IMG/VR virus record: IMGVR_UViG_3300035182_000347
Span: 1 to 64,000 of that record
Strand: one strand, 5' to 3'
From: a virus
Length of the DNA: 64,000 nt
The notes under the pieces are model-generated. The model was not told where the DNA came from. It saw only the letters and a list, made by a program, of their open reading frames with translations, and made no database searches. A program made the position numbers and the translations under genes. Positions 28,705 through 37,666 of the stretch are shown piece after piece (positions within the stretch are counted from its first letter, which is position 1; each line of letters opens with the position of its first letter).

Positions 28705-31700
28705 ATGCTCAATTCAGCGAACGTCAGAATTATCCTGGTCATCAAGTCGCAAGGCATGCTCTTCGACATGCCGATTCAAGTTGGCTCATCCGTCGATAAG
28801 CATGGTCGCTTCCGGCAGGCGCACACCCGCATTCAAAAGGTGCGCGCAAAAGAACTTCCTAGCGTGCGGGAGCCCATCGCTGAAGAAATAAAGCCGAATA
28901 CGCGGCTGGCTGCGTGGCTCGATAAGCATGGCGGAATTGGATCGGTAGCGAAGATCGTCGCCGAAGCTCCAGATGCCGCGCAGGCCAAGATGATTGACCT
29001 CATGGCGGGCGTTGGCAAACTTACTCCGGAGCAAGCGCGCAAGCTGCTCGATAGCGCCATACCGAACGACAGCCAGGCGGATTTGTTTGCTCAGGCACCA
29101 AAAGCAACTGATGGGACGGACGATCTGTTTTCTCAGCCAGCAACCGTCAAGGGCAAGTGGAAACTGAAGTCCCCTCCTCCCGCAGAAGAAAGCCATGCTC
29201 AAGCCACCGAAGCCATCGAAACAGAACCGCCAAAAGCGCCCGAAGAAAAACCCGCCGCAAAGCTGACGGAAGCGCAAAAAGTCGGCGCTGGCGAGACGGC
29301 AAAGCTCGACTATGAAGGATTCCGCAAAGAGTACGAGGAGCTTTTCAATCGCATGATGTCCTACTCGCCCAATGAAGTAGGGTCTGGCATCTATGCGGAT
29401 AAAATGGCGAAGCTGTCTGATGATTACCCGGAGTTCATGGATCGGTTCGACCGCAACGACGATGAGATTCATAACCTGAAGCGCATCAAGGCCATCAATG
29501 AGCGGCAGGGGCTTGATCTTGATGTTGCTGGGATGGCATCTCAAACACTGAAGGAAAGCGGGCGATTGCCCGAGGTATTTGCTGATGTACCAAGCGCACA
29601 ACCAGTAACGGCACCGCCTCACGGCGAGGCCATCCAATTCGGCGTCCAGGCCGGCATCACCAAGCAAGCCAGGCGTGACCTGAATGCGCAAGCCGTAGCC
29701 ATCGTGCAGCGCGGCGGACCATTCTCAGATGACGACAAAGCCATCTTGCGGCAATACTCCGGAAACGGCGGCTGCGGCGATTCGCTCAACGAGTATTACA
29801 CTCGGCAAGACGTGGCCGCGGCCATGTGGGTGGCGCTGCAAAGCATGGGCGTGATGGGCGGCAGCGTATTGGAGCCGTCGTGCGGGCCCGGTGTGTTCCT
29901 GCATACCGCGCCGAATAGTTTCAAAGTCACTGGCGTAGAAATGGATGGCGTTTCGGCACAAGTGGCGAAAGCCCTGCATGGTGACCGCCATGAAATCCAG
30001 AATGCCAGCCTGGAGCGCTTCGCCGTACAGGATAACAGGCAGTTTGATGCCGTCATCGGCAATGTGCCATTTGGCTTGCGTGGCAGTCTGATCAGGGATG
30101 ACAAGCCGCACCTGAAGACCGCCGAAGCCTATTTCTGCGACACGGCCATGGACAAGTGTAAGGCAGGCGGCATAGTGGGCCTGATCGTCCCTACGGGCGT
30201 TATGGATTCGCGCACTAATCGCAAGTTGCGCGAAATGCTGCTGCGCAAGGGTCAGTTTCTCGGCGCGCAGCGCATGCCCAATACGGCATTCGAGCATGCG
30301 CATACCGAGGTGACTACGGATATTATCTGGCTGCGCAAGTATCCAGACGACGTATCCGGGGCGCTATCAAGTTCGCCAGTCGGTCAATCGCAACTCAAGT
30401 CACTGGGCATTTGGGATGATGAGTTCCTGTCCGGAAGCTACTTCACCGGGCGCGGAGCAGCGAACATTCACGGCAGTATGGAAGCTGGCTGGCGGGCCAA
30501 GGCTGGCATTGGCGCGGACATTACCGTGACCGGATCAATGAAAGATGTGGCCGACTCGCTGGCGATGTTCAAGCCGGAAGTGGCGGCGAAAATTCCCACC
30601 GTGCCAGATATTATGGATGCCGTAGGCGCTGACGAGAAGGCGCGGGCAAAGGTGCTGGGCGCAACCATGACGCGCCCTTACGAGAAGCAAGGTAAAGCGG
30701 GCGATACGAAGACAGTCGACGGCATCGCCTATGTACTGCAAGGCCGCCCGCTGCGCTGGCACCGTGTGGATGAGGTGGTACAGTCCGAGGCGCTGATACA
30801 GGGGCGGGATATTGCGGCACGTATCGAAACGTTGATAGCCGGAAGTGCGCCAGTTGATCGGGACCAACTGCAAAAAGACCTGCATGCCTGGGTGGCTGCG
30901 CATGGTGTTCCGGCGAAGAACAAAGATGTTCTGCTTGGCGCGCAACAAGACAAGTCGCTATACCGCCTGATTGGTGCCGTTAATAGCCAGGGTGAGCTAT
31001 CCGATTGGGTGACCGGCAAGGCGGCCAAAAAGGTCGCTGGCAATTTCGAGGCGACGGTGCAATCCCTGCTGAATGACCATGAAACTGCCGCCGTGCGCAG
31101 CATCGCACTGTCGGCCGGCATCCATGAAGAGGAGGCACTAGACCAGCTCTATGGCTCACCCAAGTACGCGATTGACCCAGCAACAGGCGAATGGACTACG
31201 CAGGACATTTACCTGTCTGGCGACTTGTGGGCAAAGTCAGATGCCGCAAAGGAATCGCTGACCAATATCGACCTAGCCCCGGAGATGCGCAGCAAACTGG
31301 AAAAGCAGTCCGCGATGCTGATGGAAGCGATTGCACCGGTCTCGCTGGAAGATGCATTCATTCAGGTGAATTCTGCTTTCCTGCCAACGTCGATTCTCTC
31401 ATCCTTCCTGACGTGGCGAAACAAGGAAGGACCGCAGGCGAGAGATTGGTCAAAATCCCTCGATCCGGTCGAGGTGACATTTGCGGATGGCGTCTACACC
31501 ATCGAAGGCGGCAACAAGTGGGGCATGCAGAAAGACCTCGACAAGTACCTGAACCGCACCGGCCTGCGCAAAGACGATAAGCACACCATTGATGACCTGA
31601 ATGTTGAATTCAAGGAATGGCTTTGCGCATCGCCGCAGTACCGCGAGCAAGCTGAAGACCTCTACAACCGAAAGTTCAGAGGGTTTGCTGAGCGTGAGTT

Positions 31701-34700
31701 CAGTAATGAGCCGATGGACATTCCGGGGATGAATACGGAAGGGTTGAAGGATTACCAATGGGGAACGCTGCGCTGGGCGCTGAATGCCGGCAAGGGGATC
31801 ATCGCCAGCGACGTGGGACTCGGGAAGGCCCAGCCGCTAGACGCGAAGATTCTGACGCCAACTGGCTGGAAGTTGATGGGGGAAATGCGCGTCGGAGACG
31901 AAGTGATTGCTGGCGACGGAACAGTGACGCATGTGACTGGCGTATTCCCGCAAGGCGAGAAAGAGATATTCCGCGTCACCATGTCGGACGGGGCGACAAC
32001 CGAGTGCTGCGATGAGCACTTGTGGCTTACCCAGACCACAAAAGAACGCAACAACGAAAGGCGCAGACTTGGCGAAAGCGGGAAGCCAAAAGTCCGCCAG
32101 CTATCAGATATTCGCGCAACGCTGCAAAACCTTGGACGAGAGAAGAATCACGCCATCCCAATGATTGGGCCGGTTGAATTTGCAGCCCGCGATGTGAAGA
32201 TTGACCCGTATCTGCTTGGCGTTCTCATAGGCGACGGGAGCCTCGCTAGATGCACCCCGCAGATAAGCAACCCTGAGCCTGGAATTATTGAGGCGTTGCG
32301 CGATAAGTTGCCAGATGGATACGCGCTCAATAAGCAAGCAACAAATGGCGATAGATGCGCCTCATACAACCTATGTAAGTCTGGAACAAATACGCTCCCG
32401 AGGAATGGCTTTACGTCGTCCATAGAGGGATATGGCTTAAATAAATTGAGCAACGGGAAGTTTGTCCCAGATGACTACAAGTACAACACAAGCGATGTTC
32501 GCGTAGCCATACTTCAGGGGCTAATGGATACCGATGGGTACGTCGACCGTAGGGGCGTGACCGTGCAATTCACCTCAGTTTCTGAGCGCCTAGCAAATGA
32601 CGTGAAGTTTTTGGTGAACAGCATCGGCGGGAATGCGACTATCAAGAGCAAGATTCCGACATTCACCTACAAAGGCGAAAAGAAGCAAGGCCAGCGTGCC
32701 TACACGGTACATCTTCGCCTACCTCCTTCAGTCTCTCCGTTCCTGCATAGCGTGAAGCGGGAGAGAGTCGTTCCGAAGAGCAAGTATCGGCCGGTACGGT
32801 ACATCGTTGCCGCCGAATCAGTTGGTATGAAGCTGGCTCAGTGCATCGCTGTCGCACATGAAAGCCACCTGTACGTCACCGATGATTTCATCGTCACACA
32901 CAATACCGTCGCATCGCTCATGCTGGTCAAGACGCTGGTCGCAACAGGCCAAGCCAATCGCCCGATGATTGTCGTGCCTAAGTCGGTGCTGTCCAACTGG
33001 GCCGCCGAAGCTGAAAAGTGGTTTCCAGGCAGCAAGGTTCTGCTGATTGGTGCTGATGGCGATAATGCCCAAGAGCGTAAGCGCAAGTACCACGACATGC
33101 AGCAGAATCACTACGACTTCATCATTGTGTCCGAGCCGTCGTTCGAAGAACTTGATCTTGATCCGGCGACCAAGGTCGAATACAACGCTAGAGATTTTTG
33201 GGTACAGCGCGGCGACAGGCTGGGGAGTGCAGGAGACAAGCGAACCAACAAGATCAGGGAAGCCTGGAATCAGTCGCGCGCCGGGCAGGAGTTCAGCGGG
33301 AAGGATAGAACGGACGCGACCTACTTCAACCAGATGGGCGTGGACGCCATCGTATATGACGAAGCGCACCATACAAAGAACCTTGTTGGCGTGAAGTCCC
33401 GCTTTGGTGAGTCTCCGAAGTATCTCGGTGGCGGCGGGCTATCGATGCGCTCGCTCGACTTCAATCTTAAATCGCGCTGGCTGATGGATCACAACAACGG
33501 CAAGAACGTGTTTTTGTGCACGGCAACGCCTACCAAAAATAGCCCACTGGAAATATTCAGCATGATCTCGCATGTTGCGCCAGAGTTATTCGAGCGAATC
33601 GGCGTGCGCAACAGCGAGGAATTTCTCGACCGCTTTGCAAAATTCGAGAACGGCATGGCGCTGGACACGGGCGGCACAATGAAAGAGGCGCTGATTACCG
33701 CTGGCTTCCAGAATATGGACGAGCTGCGCGCCATCATGAAGCGTGCGATTCGGCGCAAGACGGCCGATGACGTTGGCCTCAAGCTCCCGCAACGCCAGGA
33801 CGTACAGCACATGATCCAGATGGACGACGCCCAGCAGGCCAAGTATGCTGAGTTGCGTGAGTTAGCGGCGGAGGCTGGCAGCAGAGACGCGACGGGCGAC
33901 TCGCACATTTTCAGCATCATGGACAAGATGAACAAGGCGGCGACGGATATGTCTTTGCTTGATTCCGACTACGATGCCACCAAGTCACCAAAGTACGTCG
34001 CCTGTGCTGCCGAGATTGTCAAAAACATGAAGGACGGCGGACAGATCGTGTTTTCAGATTACGTCGACTCGCACGAAAAGATTGCGGCGGCACTGGTGGC
34101 GTCCGGCATTCCGCGCAAGCAGATCGGCATCCTCAACGCCAAGGCGGCATCCTCGTCGGAAAAACGCCAGAAGATTGCCGACGACTTCAATGCCGGAAAG
34201 CTGCGCGTGGTGATCGGCAACACGGCGGTGATGGGAGAGGGCTTGAACCTGCAAAAAGGCACCAGCGATATTCACCACCTCGACCTGCCATGGGAGCCAG
34301 CCTCGATGCAGCAGCGCAATGGCCGCGGCTTGCGGCAAGGAAACACCAATGCCGGCGTGCGCATCCATAACTACTTGGCGCGCGGCAGCTTTGACGGTTA
34401 CCGCCTGCAGGCCATCATGGCGAAAAAGGATTGGCAGGACGCGGTATGGAATGGCGGCAATGAGGTGGAAAACCTCAACAAGCAAGACATCAATCGCGAA
34501 GAGCTGATGATCATGCTGGCCGCTGACCCAGATCAGGCCCGCGAAGCCTACGAGTCGAATAACAAAGACAAGGAGGCGCGACTGATTGCCGGCAAGACGG
34601 CAGAGTCGGCGCAGCGCTTCGACAAGTTTCAGGAGATCAAGCGCAGTTTCAATGCCATCAAGGACAAGGATACGCAAAGCGCCATACGACTCAAGGCCAA

Positions 34701-36075
34701 AATGGACAAGGAATACTCTGCCCTGCGGGCGGATCGCTACTTCACTGCCAAGGCAGCCTTGGACATGGATCAGGTCATCGTTAATTCATCCGGGGTCATG
34801 CTGCATTCAGGGGCCGGGATCGACCTGGGTGATGAAGGGCGCTATGTGGTGACCGAGGTTGATCCGCGCAAGGGCGATGTATCGATGCGGCGCTACGGCG
34901 ATGAAACAGGGCTCTTCAAGCGAGTGATAGCAGCAAGGGACATTGCCAAAATCAAGCCATTCGCCTTTAGCAAAGACGAAGAGAACGAGGAAATTGCCCG
35001 CAAGATTGCATCAAAGCCGCTGGAGATCAAATCGATGGATGATGTCTATAAGCTGCCTGACGGAGCAATTAATGCCAACCGCGACAAGATTCAGGCGCAG
35101 TTATGGGAGGGCTTGCGCAACTACAGCATCCACTCTTATGGCGTTATTCCGCTGATCGAAAAGTCGACCGGGAAGGTGGTTACGGCCAATAGCTACGATG
35201 TGACCAGCAAGTCGCCGAAGTACAGCGAAGCGGAATACGATATTCTGACGCCGACGATTGAGAACAAAGCCAAGCTGCTGGAAGCGTGGAAGGATGCCGA
35301 GCGCAAGGCAGAATTCAGCACGCAACATTACCAAGCAAAGCGCGGAAAAAGCACATCGATAGCAAGACGCGCCTATGGGACGTCCATCACCTATGAAAAC
35401 CCGCTCTCGGACATCATCAAGAAAGTGACCGGCGGCAGTGGACAGTATTACGACGACGACCACCCAGCCATCAAAGCGGTGCGCGAAGAATTGCATGCGG
35501 AGCAGTTGCAGCGCATGCGGCGCGCAACCACGTTTGACGATGCGCTACAGGCCGCCAAGCCGCTGGGCGAAATCAAGTTCGCGCAATCAGGCTACGACGC
35601 GCGAGTCGATTTACCAAAAAAGGCTATTGCAATTCTGTGGGCTAAAGCTCGCCAGCAAGGCATCCTTGGCGAGAAGATTAACGAGCATCTATTGAACGGA
35701 CGGGGCAGCTACTTTATTAAGAATGGCCACAATCAAATCCATCAGGCATTGCTCGAAATGGCGAACAGTTCAGGCCATGATGATTTGGTGCATGCGATTG
35801 CCGATGCCGGAATCCGGCACCACAAGGGAGCGGATCACGCTGCGGCGCTGAACGGGCTGGCGCAAGGCTTTGCCCATTCTGTTGATAAGGTGGCCGCCAT
35901 GCAAAAACTCGCCGATGCAGCCGGAATGATGGACCGAAAGCGCAATCAGGGATTCGTGGGCGGGGCTTTAGTCGCACCCTCGTGGAATAAAGAAGAAGGC
36001 GAGCAAACCATCCGCGATAAACTGAGCGAAATGCTTGAGGAAGCGCAAAAACGCGAACAGGGGAAAGTGAAGTGA
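28705..36075 (+). CDS. giant polyvalent protein: DNA methylase plus SNF2 helicase, with intein (2456 aa)
   Basis: N terminus (NVRIILVIKS, KHGRFRQAHTR) carries the motif shared with neighbours. Residues 350-600 are an N6-methyltransferase-like domain: VLEPSCGPGVFL (388-399) binds AdoMet, and NVPFG at 452-456 replaces NPPF/Y. Residues 1010-1041 and 1401-1900 are an SNF2-type helicase: GLGK|TVASL motif I split by an intein, DEAH at 1552, ATPTKN, GEGLNLQ and QQRNGRGLRQG near 1869. Residues 1950-2456 are an uncharacterised helical tail. Such methylase-helicase polyvalent proteins are thought to be injected with phage DNA to protect or process it. Mature size after splicing would be 2097 aa. Confidence 0.8.
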   Translation: MLNSANVRIILVIKSQGMLFDMPIQVGSSVDKHGRFRQAHTRIQKVRAKELPSVREPIAEEIKPNTRLAAWLDKHGGIGSVAKIVAEAPDAAQAKMIDLMAGVGKLTPEQARKLLDSAIPNDSQADLFAQAPKATDGTDDLFSQPATVKGKWKLKSPPPAEESHAQATEAIETEPPKAPEEKPAAKLTEAQKVGAGETAKLDYEGFRKEYEELFNRMMSYSPNEVGSGIYADKMAKLSDDYPEFMDRFDRNDDEIHNLKRIKAINERQGLDLDVAGMASQTLKESGRLPEVFADVPSAQPVTAPPHGEAIQFGVQAGITKQARRDLNAQAVAIVQRGGPFSDDDKAILRQYSGNGGCGDSLNEYYTRQDVAAAMWVALQSMGVMGGSVLEPSCGPGVFLHTAPNSFKVTGVEMDGVSAQVAKALHGDRHEIQNASLERFAVQDNRQFDAVIGNVPFGLRGSLIRDDKPHLKTAEAYFCDTAMDKCKAGGIVGLIVPTGVMDSRTNRKLREMLLRKGQFLGAQRMPNTAFEHAHTEVTTDIIWLRKYPDDVSGALSSSPVGQSQLKSLGIWDDEFLSGSYFTGRGAANIHGSMEAGWRAKAGIGADITVTGSMKDVADSLAMFKPEVAAKIPTVPDIMDAVGADEKARAKVLGATMTRPYEKQGKAGDTKTVDGIAYVLQGRPLRWHRVDEVVQSEALIQGRDIAARIETLIAGSAPVDRDQLQKDLHAWVAAHGVPAKNKDVLLGAQQDKSLYRLIGAVNSQGELSDWVTGKAAKKVAGNFEATVQSLLNDHETAAVRSIALSAGIHEEEALDQLYGSPKYAIDPATGEWTTQDIYLSGDLWAKSDAAKESLTNIDLAPEMRSKLEKQSAMLMEAIAPVSLEDAFIQVNSAFLPTSILSSFLTWRNKEGPQARDWSKSLDPVEVTFADGVYTIEGGNKWGMQKDLDKYLNRTGLRKDDKHTIDDLNVEFKEWLCASPQYREQAEDLYNRKFRGFAEREFSNEPMDIPGMNTEGLKDYQWGTLRWALNAGKGIIASDVGLGKAQPLDAKILTPTGWKLMGEMRVGDEVIAGDGTVTHVTGVFPQGEKEIFRVTMSDGATTECCDEHLWLTQTTKERNNERRRLGESGKPKVRQLSDIRATLQNLGREKNHAIPMIGPVEFAARDVKIDPYLLGVLIGDGSLARCTPQISNPEPGIIEALRDKLPDGYALNKQATNGDRCASYNLCKSGTNTLPRNGFTSSIEGYGLNKLSNGKFVPDDYKYNTSDVRVAILQGLMDTDGYVDRRGVTVQFTSVSERLANDVKFLVNSIGGNATIKSKIPTFTYKGEKKQGQRAYTVHLRLPPSVSPFLHSVKRERVVPKSKYRPVRYIVAAESVGMKLAQCIAVAHESHLYVTDDFIVTHNTVASLMLVKTLVATGQANRPMIVVPKSVLSNWAAEAEKWFPGSKVLLIGADGDNAQERKRKYHDMQQNHYDFIIVSEPSFEELDLDPATKVEYNARDFWVQRGDRLGSAGDKRTNKIREAWNQSRAGQEFSGKDRTDATYFNQMGVDAIVYDEAHHTKNLVGVKSRFGESPKYLGGGGLSMRSLDFNLKSRWLMDHNNGKNVFLCTATPTKNSPLEIFSMISHVAPELFERIGVRNSEEFLDRFAKFENGMALDTGGTMKEALITAGFQNMDELRAIMKRAIRRKTADDVGLKLPQRQDVQHMIQMDDAQQAKYAELRELAAEAGSRDATGDSHIFSIMDKMNKAATDMSLLDSDYDATKSPKYVACAAEIVKNMKDGGQIVFSDYVDSHEKIAAALVASGIPRKQIGILNAKAASSSEKRQKIADDFNAGKLRVVIGNTAVMGEGLNLQKGTSDIHHLDLPWEPASMQQRNGRGLRQGNTNAGVRIHNYLARGSFDGYRLQAIMAKKDWQDAVWNGGNEVENLNKQDINREELMIMLAADPDQAREAYESNNKDKEARLIAGKTAESAQRFDKFQEIKRSFNAIKDKDTQSAIRLKAKMDKEYSALRADRYFTAKAALDMDQVIVNSSGVMLHSGAGIDLGDEGRYVVTEVDPRKGDVSMRRYGDETGLFKRVIAARDIAKIKPFAFSKDEENEEIARKIASKPLEIKSMDDVYKLPDGAINANRDKIQAQLWEGLRNYSIHSYGVIPLIEKSTGKVVTANSYDVTSKSPKYSEAEYDILTPTIENKAKLLEAWKDAERKAEFSTQHYQAKRGKSTSIARRAYGTSITYENPLSDIIKKVTGGSGQYYDDDHPAIKAVREELHAEQLQRMRRATTFDDALQAAKPLGEIKFAQSGYDARVDLPKKAIAILWAKARQQGILGEKINEHLLNGRGSYFIKNGHNQIHQALLEMANSSGHDDLVHAIADAGIRHHKGADHAAALNGLAQGFAHSVDKVAAMQKLADAAGMMDRKRNQGFVGGALVAPSWNKEEGEQTIRDKLSEMLEEAQKREQGKVK
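29278..29300 (+). repeat. dispersed 23-bp repeat, copy r2
   Basis: AAAGTCGGCGCTGGCGAGAC plus GGC, inside the giant protein gene (codes for VGAGETA). It shares further upstream bases (CGCARAAAGT) with copy r1. Confidence 0.75.
31828..32904 (+). other. class 3 intein with LAGLIDADG endonuclease (359 aa)
   Basis: Inserted exactly after the Lys of helicase motif I (GLGK|T). It begins AQPLDAKILTPTGWKLMGEM, with Ala at position 1 instead of Cys/Ser. Trp1107 in DEHLWLT (block B), Cys1380 in AQCIAV (block F) and Thr1398 in VTHN (block G) form the W-C-T set that marks class 3 inteins. The final residue is Asn1400 and the first extein residue Thr1401. LLGVLIGDGSL (near 1170) and LQGLMDTDGYVD (near 1270) are the two LAGLIDADG helices, each with its acidic residue, so the homing endonuclease looks intact. 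Confidence 0.9.
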
Positions 36076-36992
36076 ATACCAAACAAGTCTTCCGCATCAA
36101 GCCAGCGCCAATCATTTTGCTATTCAAATCCGTCAGTCGCGGCGACAAATATACGCTTGATATGTTTGGCGGAAACCAAGGCGGTCTATTCACTGCGCCA
36201 TCGAACGTGCATGGCTACACCGACAAGAATGGACGTACCGTCGCTCCGCACACAGCAGGGCATAAGCATAAAATAATGCTTGCAAAGCCGAAAACGGAAA
36301 CGCAGAATAAAGACGTTGGCGCAACGCCAGCAGCGCAAGCAAGCGCAAGTCGTGCGACGGACAATCAGTCGCTGGAGATGAAGATGAGCAATACTTACAC
36401 GTTCCACCAAGATCATTCAATAAAAGACTTGCGCGGGAAGACGTTCACTGTGGCGAAATTTGACAAGATATTGAACAACGGCAAGCGAGTGGACGCGGCC
36501 GTTTTCAAGGAATCGTTTCAAGGAAAACCGATCATGGCGCTGGTATCTGGAAAGCCTGAGCTTGAGGCTATGCTAGCAGCGAAGAATGCAGAAAAGGAAC
36601 GGAAAGCCGCCGCTGATCGCGCTGCTGCCGCCGCTGATCGCGCTGAATTGGAGGCGGCAGTTCCAGGCGTTACCGAGTACGAATCGGCGATGCGGAAGTA
36701 CCAAAACGCACAGGCAGACTATGAACGCGCCTCTGAGCGCGGATACCCCGCGAAAGAAGCCGCTGCTGCATCTGCTGCTGATGTTGAGTTGCGGGCAGTC
36801 ATGAAAAAATACCCGGCGACCGCATTATGGCGCAAGGTCCAGGGGTACGTTAATGCCAGTAATTACGACAAGCAAGGTGCTGGCATGGCGGCAGATAGCG
36901 CAATCAGGTCAGGCACGCCAATAGCCGATGCTGTCGAAGAAATGGAAGCGGCGTGGAAGTCTGACGCCGAGCGCGCCATGTGGAATTCATGA
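36072..36992 (+). CDS. hypothetical multidomain protein (306 aa)
   Basis: Opens with APIILLFKSVSRGDKYTLDM and GYTDKNGRTVAPHTAGHKHK, the N-terminal motif shared with other proteins here. Residues 100-170 (YTFHQDHSIKDLRGKTFTVA) are a small alpha/beta module that I do not recognise. Residues 170-250 are an Ala/Glu/Arg coiled coil. The GTG start overlaps the previous TGA. With the two following coupled genes it forms an operon tail of the giant methylase-helicase gene. Probably co-packaged, by analogy. Confidence 0.6.
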   Translation: MNTKQVFRIKPAPIILLFKSVSRGDKYTLDMFGGNQGGLFTAPSNVHGYTDKNGRTVAPHTAGHKHKIMLAKPKTETQNKDVGATPAAQASASRATDNQSLEMKMSNTYTFHQDHSIKDLRGKTFTVAKFDKILNNGKRVDAAVFKESFQGKPIMALVSGKPELEAMLAAKNAEKERKAAADRAAAAADRAELEAAVPGVTEYESAMRKYQNAQADYERASERGYPAKEAAAASAADVELRAVMKKYPATALWRKVQGYVNASNYDKQGAGMAADSAIRSGTPIADAVEEMEAAWKSDAERAMWNS

Positions 36993-37288
36993 AAATTCAC
37001 CTACACTTTCCCGATGGCGGGATTGCCGCCATCAATGAACTCGGCCTACGTCAGCGCAACCCTGAGAAGTTGCGCCTCGTCACTGATCACCCGGCGAGCA
37101 GTTACGGTATCGGCGTGATTCTGCGCGGCAATACTGGCGAGATATTGGATGGCCGCTCATTTGCTGCCCTCAATAAAGCCTTTGGAGCGTGGATCGAATG
37201 CGATAGCGCCGATACTAAACGCAGAGTAGAGAATGCGCTGGCAACGGCCGCCGCCGAGCTTGATGACTTCATAAAGGTTTCACCATGA
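36989..37288 (+). CDS. hypothetical protein (99 aa)
   Basis: Mixed alpha/beta small protein (MKIHLHFPDGGIAAINELGL at the start). The ATG overlaps the preceding stop and the stop overlaps the next ATG, so it is tightly coupled in translation. No family recognised. Confidence 0.6.
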   Translation: MKIHLHFPDGGIAAINELGLRQRNPEKLRLVTDHPASSYGIGVILRGNTGEILDGRSFAALNKAFGAWIECDSADTKRRVENALATAAAELDDFIKVSP

Positions 37289-37620
37289 TCAACCCCATGC
37301 TTCCACCTGACCAGATTGCCGCCAATATCCGCAAGGTGCTGGACAACAAGATTGAGACGTATCACAACTTCGGCGTCTACTGGTATTTCGTCAAAGCATT
37401 CCTGAAGCGATACTACGATCAGATGCAAATGCCTATTCTGGGTAATTTTGAACAGGCCGATGTCGTCTCCAGAATGCCGCAGTACGACAACTTCGCGGAC
37501 GCTATGCATGATGCACTGCTGTTCTGGCGAGCGAACTACGAAAACAACGGCAATGACGCGACCAGCATTGCGCCAGATGATGAGCCAGTGACCTTGTTTG
37601 ATGAGGATATCGGAATGTAG
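37285..37620 (+). CDS. hypothetical protein (111 aa)
   Basis: Helical protein rich in aromatic residues (NFGVYWYFVKAFLKRYYDQM) without being a clear membrane segment. The acidic C terminus (PDDEPVTLFDEDIGM) is a possible interaction tail. Coupled to the previous gene by ATGA. The stop codon abuts the inverted dispersed repeat r5. Confidence 0.6.
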   Translation: MINPMLPPDQIAANIRKVLDNKIETYHNFGVYWYFVKAFLKRYYDQMQMPILGNFEQADVVSRMPQYDNFADAMHDALLFWRANYENNGNDATSIAPDDEPVTLFDEDIGM

Positions 37621-37641
37621 CCGTACCGCCAGCGCCAACTT
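37620..37641 (-). repeat. dispersed 22-23 bp repeat, inverted copy r5
   Basis: GCCGTACCGCCAGCGCCAAC plus TT, the reverse complement of the repeat consensus, between a stop codon and promoter element 4. Confidence 0.7.
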
Positions 37642-37644
37642 CCC

Positions 37645-37666
37645 GTCGTGACGAGATCATGGCGTG
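37645..37666 (+). promoter_or_regulatory. late promoter-like element, leaderless type (4)
   Basis: GTCGTGACGAGATCATGG, 13 bases from GTCGTGACG to the ATG at 37667. -10-like GATCAT ends 6 bases before it. No ribosome binding site. Confidence 0.7.
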
